In this document: piece after piece, positions 21,340 to 26,782 of the stretch | How positions within the stretch are numbered: the stretch's first letter is position 1 | Layout of the letters: each line of letters starts with the position of its first letter | Assembly (NCBI GenBank): GCA_030265145.1 | Contig: JARBES010000115.1 | Coordinates: 16,510,514-16,537,295, forward strand | DNA: 26,782 bases | Direction of reading: 5' to 3' | Origin: Strongylocentrotus pallidus | Lineage: Eukaryota > Echinodermata > Echinoidea > Camarodonta > Strongylocentrotidae | Notes under the pieces: generated by a model | Seen by the model: the letters and a program-made list of their open reading frames with translations, nothing else | What the model was told of the DNA's origin: nothing | The model's database searches: none | Made by a program: the position numbers and the translations under genes

Positions 21340-22050
21340 GTTTTTATGTCTCCCTCCACCAGACTTGGTGCCGGAGGCTTGATGTTTTGGGGTTGTCTGT
21401 CTGCCCCACTTTTTCATTTTCATGATATATTAAGAAGCACTTGTAGTATAAAGTTCAAACTTCGTGATAGTGAACTATGTATCACCATAGGATCTGATTA
21501 GATTTTGGTGTAAGTCGGTCATAAGTCATGATGGATATTCAGTAGGTCAACGGTCAAGAGTCATAGATCAGTGTCAATACATTTACATAAAATTGCGGAT
21601 TTTAGCCCCATTAACTCATGTATCGAGAACTATTTGAGCCATGAACTTCAAACTTGGTATATAATAATGCATCACCATAGTGAGACAAATTAGTTAGATT
21701 TGGGGTAAAAGTAGGTCAAATGTCAGAGGTCGCCAAGTCAAATTACATGAAATTGTTTAAAAGTGTTTATTTAACCTTGTAAAGACCAAATCAACAACTA
21801 TTTAAAGCTAGTTTAGCTGTGAAGTAGTATGCATTCTGCAATATTCTGTTACTAGTATGCATCACTGTAGGGACACAAGTGATCAGAATTTTGGATTCTC
21901 AGGTCAAAGGTCAAAGGTTGTATACTAGATCAATTAATAGGTAAGTACCTTATAGGCTTTCTGTTCTCATTGTGATAATTCAAGCCATGATCCTTACTGA
22001 AATTAGGTGGAGGCATATTGGAGATGCAGACGCTTTGTGTGTGTTCTAGT
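21340..22050. repeat. Non-autonomous repeat element with internal tandem units
   Basis: It begins TGTCTCCCTCCACCAGACTT and ends near GGTGGAGGCATATTGG with GTGTGTGTTCTAG. Between them are about three degenerate units of 160-180 bp. Each holds a GAACTTCAAACTTGGTATAT-like phrase, a TGCATCACCATAG phrase and an AGGTCAAAGGTCA phrase. The CTCCACC start and GGTGGAG end suggest short terminal inverted repeats. I remember similar elements from sea urchins and other marine animals but cannot name the family. No protein-coding part remains. Confidence 0.55.
21901..21913. promoter_or_regulatory. Perfect DR1 motif
   Basis: AGGTCAAAGGTCA is an exact DR1 nuclear receptor element, but it lies inside the repeated phrase of a dispersed element, so it is probably incidental. 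Confidence 0.25.
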
Positions 22051-22342
22051 TGAGAATGAGGAAGATATACAATTCTAAGCTTAATACTTGGCTCTTATTG
22101 GTATGTTTTTACCTACAATTGGGTAAATAGCAAACGATTGCAAGAGATTTTTTGTTGTGTATGGACTCGATCAAAATTACCTTACGTTCTCCTTCGCTGT
22201 CTTCTGTCAAATATTTTTGTTGTGAATATGAATTAATCAGCATTTGTCTGATATCCAAAAGATGAACAAGAATTTACTGTGATTTTCTTATCGTTGTAAC
22301 TCTATTAAAACGGGAAATTCACCCTTTTATTGATCTCTACAG

Positions 22343-22606
22343 GTCTGAAGGTAGGAAACGTTGCAGAGACATCTGCTCCTATCTCCTGCCCATCCATTGA
22401 GAACACATTCTACATGCATTTTGAAGAAAAGAATGCTCCTGGTGGCAGCTCAAGCGCTGGACTAGTGGAGCTCATGCATGGCGGCAGCAGGGAGATTCGT
22501 AACCTTCGACCTAGCGTGACCTATAGCGTGCAGCTTGGTATCAAGGGTCAAACCGGGGATTCCGGAGATCACAACTGGGTTTGGAAGGAGGAGTTCACCA
22601 CGAAAA
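22343..22606 (+). CDS. Exon 11: FN3-like domain (cytoplasmic side)
   Basis: The 88 residues in this phase 1-1 exon have the length of one FN3 domain. Typical positions are seen: REIRNLRPSVTYSVQLGIKG (the L-x-P-x3-Y-x-V core of strands E and F) and WVWKEEFTTK (strand G). The predicted topology puts it in the cytoplasm, which is uncommon for FN3 domains. The donor ACGAAAA|GTGAGA is immediately followed by the poly-T end of a LINE insertion. Confidence 0.78.
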
Positions 22607-22611
22607 GTGAG

Positions 22612-22935
22612 ATTTTTTTTTTTTTTTTTAATTTTTTTTTTTAGGTCCGTGGTAAAAAACCCACGCGGGGAAAGACTTTCATTTAATTGCGAGGTGCAGT
22701 TGAAGGCGCCGATTTGTACTTGTGAACTTATCACAAATAATAGTAACAATTTTGTTGTTAGAAGAATGTGTAAAGATTATTAATGTAAATTAAAAACAGT
22801 AGAGGACCTTGTGGTACGCCGTGTGTAATAGAAGAAAAATTGGTGGAATTATTATTATAAAGTACATATTGAGATCTATTAGACAGATTACTTTCAAACC
22901 AAGATGACAGACAAATTTGAGTGTTGTTCTAGTTT
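22612..22935 (-). mobile_element. LINE fragment with reverse transcriptase remnant
   Basis: On the minus strand, 22930 to 22758 encodes SWFESNLSNRSQYV and then THGVPQGPLLFLIYINN, the recognisable core of a CR1/L2/Jockey-like reverse transcriptase. Usual family members read GVPQGS-x-LGPLLF, so about four residues are missing here. A stop follows soon after INN, and the catalytic FADD block is absent, so the copy is 5'-truncated and internally deleted. The poly-A tail appears on the + strand as T runs at 22612-22643, starting five bases after the exon 11 donor GT. No target duplication was found. The exact clade is uncertain. Confidence 0.72.
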
Positions 22936-23063
22936 CCGAGTGGTGAGTCAACACACCGATTACTGAGCTGGGAGACACTGCCAGGCATAGTGCCAGGTGG
23001 AGGGGCATAAATCGAAACTTAAATTATTTATTTATTTATTTTTAAAAAAAAAAAATTGTACCT

Positions 23064-23112
23064 GTGTATAAGACGCACCCCCGACTTTCAATTTTTTTAG
23101 TGTCTTATACAC
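23064..23112. repeat. Small palindromic element
   Basis: GTGTATAAGAC and GTCTTATACAC are perfect 11-bp inverted arms around a short centre with CGCACCCCCGA. It resembles a miniature fold-back repeat that I remember as dispersed in marine invertebrate genomes. No target duplication is evident. Confidence 0.55.
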
Positions 23113-23242
23113 TGAGATTTATGGTACATGAAATTGTTGTCTATTTTACTCTTTTATGTGTTTAAAAGCTTGCAGAATTTTTTTCTGGCAATTACTTTCG
23201 GGCATTGATTTTAACTTACAACATAACAATTCTCTTTGTTAG

Positions 23243-23494
23243 GTATAACGGTGCATTCAGTGACTCCCAGTAACACTTCAGCTAAAGTGACTTTGAGTGA
23301 ACAATTAATCCCAGAGTCTGTACAACTCTATTACGAGATCAACCAGGCAAAACCGAAGCCGATGACGAGTGCTGAGATTTCAATCCTTTCCCTAATCCCT
23401 GGTATGGAGCAGGTTTTACAGATCAAGGTCAAGGAGATTGTCAGAGGTATCCCTTCTTTCAGACTTCTTCATGAAAAGACTTTCACAACATCAG
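23243..23494 (+). CDS. Exon 12: FN3-like domain (cytoplasmic side)
   Basis: This phase 1-1 exon has 84 residues starting ITVHSVTPSNTSAKVTLSE. An alternating strand pattern follows: VQLYYEIN, MTSAEISILSLIPGMEQVLQ and IKVKEI, closing with KTFTTSG. The SLIPGMEQVLQIKVKE stretch is the L-x-P-G-x2-Y-x-V-x-V core of FN3 with the usual tyrosine replaced. The end matches exon 11 (EFTTKS versus TFTTSG), so exons 11 and 12 are probably an old tandem pair. Acceptor TTTGTTAG, donor TCAG|GTACGT. Confidence 0.78.
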
Positions 23495-23554
23495 GTACGT
23501 ACGTTTATGATGTAGAGGTGTACAGGTTGGATAGGTGTTTTGGTCCAGTAGAAA

Positions 23555-24020
23555 GGCACTGAATATTGACTGGTCTCAGATGTCAACTAGTTTTCCAACT
23601 GGTCCCAGTTAGCGATGTTTCAATTTCCATATTAAAAACCAGCTGAATATTTACTGGTTTCAACTGGTACCAGTTGAGGCCAGTAATCTACTGGTCCCAG
23701 TAACAACTGGTATTCTATTTGTCTGACTATAATCTGGTATTTCTACTGGTTTCCAAATTGTATTAACTGGTTTTTACTGGTACCAATTGAGACCAGGGCC
23801 CTAGCTGTCTTACAAAGAGTTGTATCAATCGCAATTATGTACATAAGAAATAGGAGACTGCAAACTTGCGATTGATTGGAAGACTTACGAATGATTTGGA
23901 TCAATCGCAACTCTTTGTAAGACGGGGCCAGTTCAAACCAGTAGGTACCAGTTGGAAATTCTTACTGGTTTCAACTGGTATCAACTGAAATTCCAACCTG
24001 GGATAGTTGCTTGACTGGTC
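23555..24020. repeat. ACTGGT/ACCAGT motif cluster
   Basis: About fifteen exact ACTGGT or ACCAGT hexamers occur in roughly 330 bp of cluster sequence, interrupted by a 131-bp insertion. A longer unit, TTACTGGTTTCAACTGGTA, appears twice (about 23654 and 23964). The motif is often mirrored as CTGGTACCAG, giving local palindromes. It looks like a degenerate satellite, perhaps centred on a 20-30 bp unit. It is not coding. Confidence 0.7.
23797..23928. mobile_element. Short inverted-repeat element inside the ACTGGT cluster
   Basis: The ends carry GTCTTACAAAGAGTTG and, inverted, CAACTCTTTGTAAGAC, a perfect 16-bp match flanked by GC-rich terminal bases. CCAG or CAG lies on both sides (23793-23796 and 23928-23931), again compatible with a CWG target duplication. 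Removing the element restores continuous ACTGGT-type sequence (GAGACCAGTTCAAACCAGT). It is non-autonomous. Confidence 0.6.
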
Positions 24021-24396
24021 TGACATTGACTACATGGTCAATTTCTAACCTCACAAATCACAAATTATGAGTATCTGTAGTCTAATCACTACCCAATTGA
24101 CTGTTGCCGCAGCAACTTTTAGAACACCCAAAACTTGCCTTGATTTGGAAACAAGGGTCTTGTTGCTCACCGGAACACTTTTGATACATTTAACTCACAT
24201 TTGCAAATTAAACACACACAAGAATTTGTAATACATTCTAGTGGATTTCACATTTTAGGAGTTTATATTTTAAAACCACAATATGAAAATCTACTAATAA
24301 ACATAAAAATGTGTTATTTTCATGTCCAAAATGCCATATTTCGCAGATACCAAACTTGTGGAGCTACCATTAATTTTTTGTACAATTCCCCCCTAG

Positions 24397-24508
24397 TCTC
24401 TTGGAGAGCCTTCGGTTTAGGGAAATTTATGATAATGACCTTACCGTAACTGAGGGGGAATGCGAGGAATTGGTCAAAAAGCTGAAGGCTAATCCGGGTG
24501 ATGATTGA
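24397..24508 (+). other. Possible cryptic or alternative terminal exon
   Basis: After a good pyrimidine tract and TAG acceptor (24394-24396), one frame reads LLESLRFREIYDNDLTVTEG, continues with ECEELVKKLKANPGDD and stops at 24506-24508. Its composition is protein-like, unlike the surrounding intron. However, splicing from exon 12 would use another frame, giving 17 residues and a stop. It could be a pseudo-exon, a retroposed fragment or chance. Confidence 0.25.
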
Positions 24509-24669
24509 CAAAACCTGTTATTAGGTAAACAGTACACCTGAAAGGTGTTGAATTCCCCATAAGAGCCCATGCATATGCGTCTGTAAATGGAGGTAATTTA
24601 CACCAATGCATTTACACCAGTACATGTATATCAATGAATGATTATATTCAAACTCTTTATTATCTGCAG

Positions 24670-25235
24670 GGTCCGTGGAAGGTGGAGGAGACTACAAGGG
24701 ATATGCAACCACAGATTGTCCTATTTCAGAACCTGAAGAAGAGCCTGGTCCATCTCACCCACGAAGGAAGAAACCATCAAGAACAAATGTGCCAACAAAG
24801 TGTGGCACCGGACTGCTCGAAGCGATCCACACTCTGCGTGATAGTGAAAAATTCAAACAGGTGTGCTATCATACCCCGCAGTGTGTTTTGGAGGCTGTGT
24901 TGGATTGTCTTCGGGAGTTCTTAAAAGATCACAAGAACATTGTTCCCAAAGTCAAATATGTGGCAAAGGGAAAGCAGAGGGGAATGGAAGATATTGAAGG
25001 CTTCATAACACATTACGATATGCAAGATTACACAGGAATCTTTGACTTGCTCAGAAGATTTATCTGTTATGACAAGGTTCACACGCAGGCTGGTGTCTTA
25101 TTTGCTGAGCAGCTTTTGGAAGCTCATTGTAGTGACCTTAGAACCTGTCATGTATGTAAGCATGCTGTGTATCTATTGAGACGGTATGTAGAGAGACAGT
25201 CATCAGTCGACAGTAGTCAGTCTTCAGTATGCTGA
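24670..25235 (+). CDS. Exon 13: C-terminal cytoplasmic domain and stop
   Basis: It encodes 188 residues and TGA (25233-25235). A flexible acidic then basic linker (ISEPEEEPGPSHPRRKKPSR) is followed by a compact, cysteine-bearing helical region. Predicted helices include LLEAIHTLRDSEKFKQVCY, CVLEAVLDCLREFLKDH, YTGIFDLLRRFICYD, AGVLFAEQLLEAHC and CKHAVYLLRRYVERQ. The tail is Ser-rich. I do not recognise the domain; it lacks clear death-domain or TIR landmarks. A PEEE stretch loosely fits the TRAF-binding form PxEE. This is likely the signalling or adaptor-binding part, inferred from position only. Confidence 0.82.
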
Positions 25236-25470
25236 CTGCATAATGTATATATGTTCATGAGCAACACAATATACAATCATGCACATGTATGCATAAGATG
25301 TCCTGTTTTCTCTTCTACATACCTTAATTTTCAGTGTCTTTTCAAGATGGAAAATTCAACCCACTATATTCTAAACTGACAGCTATATTGCCTACATGTA
25401 CATAAGAAACCAGAACGGATTTCCATTATTTCATATAAATTTGTGAATAAAAGTGAAGGATTCACACCGA
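25236..25470 (+). other. 3' UTR
   Basis: Non-coding sequence after the stop, ending near the first canonical poly(A) signal. Other, more distal ends cannot be excluded. Confidence 0.5.
25446..25451 (+). terminator. Polyadenylation signal AATAAA
   Basis: A canonical AATAAA lies about 210 bp after the stop codon, with T/G-containing sequence downstream. It is the first such hexamer after the coding end. Confidence 0.55.
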
Positions 25471-26782
25471 GTTCTTAATTGTCCAGATTTAGTGGACTTT
25501 ATTTGAGAAATAATTTGTACTTGCATATTGATTTTAAGCCACTAAAACACTGAAATGTTCTGATGGAAGTTTGCATCTCTGTTTAATGTTTGCATTGTAT
25601 ACAGGTATACCGGTATCCATGCTCAAGACACTCTCAAATGGCAAAAACTCATACGTAAAACAATTTTTGCAGATTTGTTTCTACATTCTGTTTGCTTTGG
25701 AAAGAGTAGACCAACTGTTGTATTCTACATAGGCATTATACACAAATATCAGTATATGGGAATTTTATTACCAATTGGAATATATTGCTGCATACTGCCT
25801 ATTAGTTGTAATAAGTAAATGTACCGGTATGTGATTAGTATGGTCATTTGACGTTTGTATAGCTAATTCTATACGTCATTCATGTATTCTAGTTCGTTGA
25901 TCGGTTAAAAGTGTGTCACGTGATCAAAAATATACACACTATTTTGTCAAAAGTACTATTTACGGCTAACAAAAATTAACACAGTACTGCCAAATTTGCA
26001 AACTGTTCTTACTTGCGAAAGGGTTTTGGATTTTTACAAGAAAACGTTACAATAGAATTGCACCCAAATTTATTGATGTAGTGTCAGATGTCTGATGTGG
26101 TTAATAATAGTAATATTGACTGCCTTTAGGGCAATATTACTTAATTATTTGTTGCATGCTCAATGTCAGGCCTGTTTTACATGTTCAATTTGTAGTTCAT
26201 CTCATGAGAAATGCTCAGTATTACAATGTTGAACATCATCCAAAGTGTTTGCCCTCTTGTCTGGTACCCTTTTCACTTAAATTTGTATCAACTCCTGTAT
26301 ACATTTTTCTCTTTATATAGCCTGTTATGTATGTAAATTACTTCATGCATGCATACATTTACGCACAAAAATGGGCACCAGTTCAGTTGAATGAAGAATG
26401 GCTTTGTGCAACTCAATGACTTTTCTAACTAAAGCCTCGGTCACAAATGCCATTACGAATGCCGTACAAACGATTTTCAGACCATGGAAATTTGGGAAAA
26501 ACAGAGATTTGTATGATTGCATCGTTCGTACGAACGTTTGTGACCGTAGCATTAGCCATTTCTGGTCTTTATTAGCTTTTGAACACAGATATATATATAT
26601 ATTTATCAATTTTGTGCTGGAAACCTTTTCGTATATATCTATCTTATGATGATAGAGATTATGTGGCACATGGATTTATTTGTGTAGAATATAAACTTAT
26701 GAAGTGATAAATGATATTTTGAGTGTGTGCATTACTCTGTCTTTCTATGAGCTTTTTACACGCCCAAAGGTGGATATGATGC
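25471..26782. other. Downstream non-coding DNA
   Basis: AT-rich sequence without a supported gene. It holds one inverted-repeat element (26434-26550) and a short AT repeat at about 26589-26602. Confidence 0.55.
26434..26550. mobile_element. MITE-like fold-back element
   Basis: The left end GCCTCGGTCACAAATG and the right end inverted, GCTACGGTCACAAACG, match over 16 bp with three differences. They share the core CGGTCACAAA. The interior has CGTTCGTACGAACG, itself a palindrome. CGGTCACA-type ends are familiar to me from sea urchin repeats. The target duplication is not clear. Confidence 0.55.

Larger units (their letters stand above)
21194..22342 (+). other. Intron between exons 10 and 11
   Basis: Most of this phase 1 intron is a repeat element with internal degenerate tandem units (21340-22050). 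It ends at the acceptor TTGATCTCTACAG. Confidence 0.6.
22607..23242 (+). other. Intron between exons 11 and 12
   Basis: This phase 1 intron is largely retroelement and repeat debris: a LINE fragment on the opposite strand (22612-22935), a TTTA/A run (23021-23055) and a small palindrome (23064-23112). Confidence 0.6.
23495..24669 (+). other. Intron between exons 12 and 13
   Basis: The phase 1 intron contains the ACTGGT-rich cluster with an embedded inverted-repeat element (23797-23928). A short protein-like open stretch behind a good acceptor lies at 24397-24508. Confidence 0.6.
1932..25235 (+). other. Gene: TACI-like CRD / Ig / FN3-like type I membrane receptor (13 coding exons)
   Basis: This is the gene-level entry; exons are listed separately. 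Joining exons 1, 2, 3 (or 4) and 5 to 13 at GT-AG sites gives one open frame of 868 codons (871 with exon 4). Order: signal peptide 1-26, cysteine-rich module about 29-92, Ig 101-207, Ig 208-319, Pro/Thr stalk 320-354, membrane helix 360-384, basic stop-transfer segment, three FN3-like segments about 414-680, and a helical C-terminal region 681-868. All introns after the cysteine-rich exons are phase 1. The product is inferred to be a cell-surface receptor with a TNF-receptor-like ligand-binding head. I recognise no named orthologue. Two fused neighbouring genes remain possible, but no stop, poly(A) signal or phase break between exons 8 and 9 supports that. Confidence 0.82.

Noticed and set aside
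22758-22935. Reverse transcriptase fragment considered as a live LINE gene
   Set aside because: Only a short core remains. The segment after GVPQG is deleted, the catalytic block is missing and a stop follows, so it is a dead fragment.
24720-24790. TRAF-binding motif in the cytoplasmic tail (PEEE)
   Set aside because: Four residues in an acidic linker match a loose PxEE consensus too easily to report as a functional site.
1-26782. Virus-like or LTR element
   Set aside because: No long terminal repeats, capsid, envelope or integrase-like sequence was seen on either strand.

Overview
The window looks like genomic DNA of a marine invertebrate deuterostome, most likely an echinoderm such as a sea urchin or sea star. 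It is AT-rich, has long introns, and is littered with the palindromic motif TACATGTA, short inverted-repeat (MITE-like) elements and AATAAT-plus-AGCGC repeats that I remember from such genomes. The species call is an inference. No rRNA, tRNA or CRISPR array was seen.

One multi-exon gene on the + strand fills most of the window (ATG at 1932, stop at 25233-25235, thirteen coding exons, of which twelve are used at once). Joining the exons gives an open frame of 868 codons with exon 3 or 871 with exon 4. The predicted product is a type I membrane receptor. It has a signal peptide, one 8-cysteine TNF-receptor-like module resembling the TACI/BCMA type, two Ig domains, a proline/threonine stalk and a transmembrane helix. 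A cytoplasmic part of nearly 500 residues follows, with fibronectin-III-like folds and an unrecognised helical C-terminal domain.

Layout: 1-1871 upstream DNA; 1932-3715 signal peptide exons; 4546-5056 two homologous cysteine-rich exons only 90 bp apart, whose phases make them mutually exclusive; 6363-17762 a tandem duplication of about 5.5 kb, each copy carrying one Ig exon, with a 100-N assembly gap at the end of copy 1; 18038-19413 stalk and transmembrane exons; 20455-25235 cytoplasmic exons; 25236-26782 3' UTR and downstream DNA.

The most striking points are the mutually exclusive ligand-binding exons, the duplicated Ig exon with an in-frame 15-bp repeat, and the unusual domain combination. 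Together they suggest a diversified immune-type or TNF-superfamily-like receptor. Two MITEs with Harbinger-like CWG target duplications sit in copy 2, and copy 1 preserves their empty sites. A LINE fragment lies within a few bases of a splice donor. Because the duplicated copies flank an assembly gap in a probably very heterozygous genome, the duplication could be a haplotype artefact.
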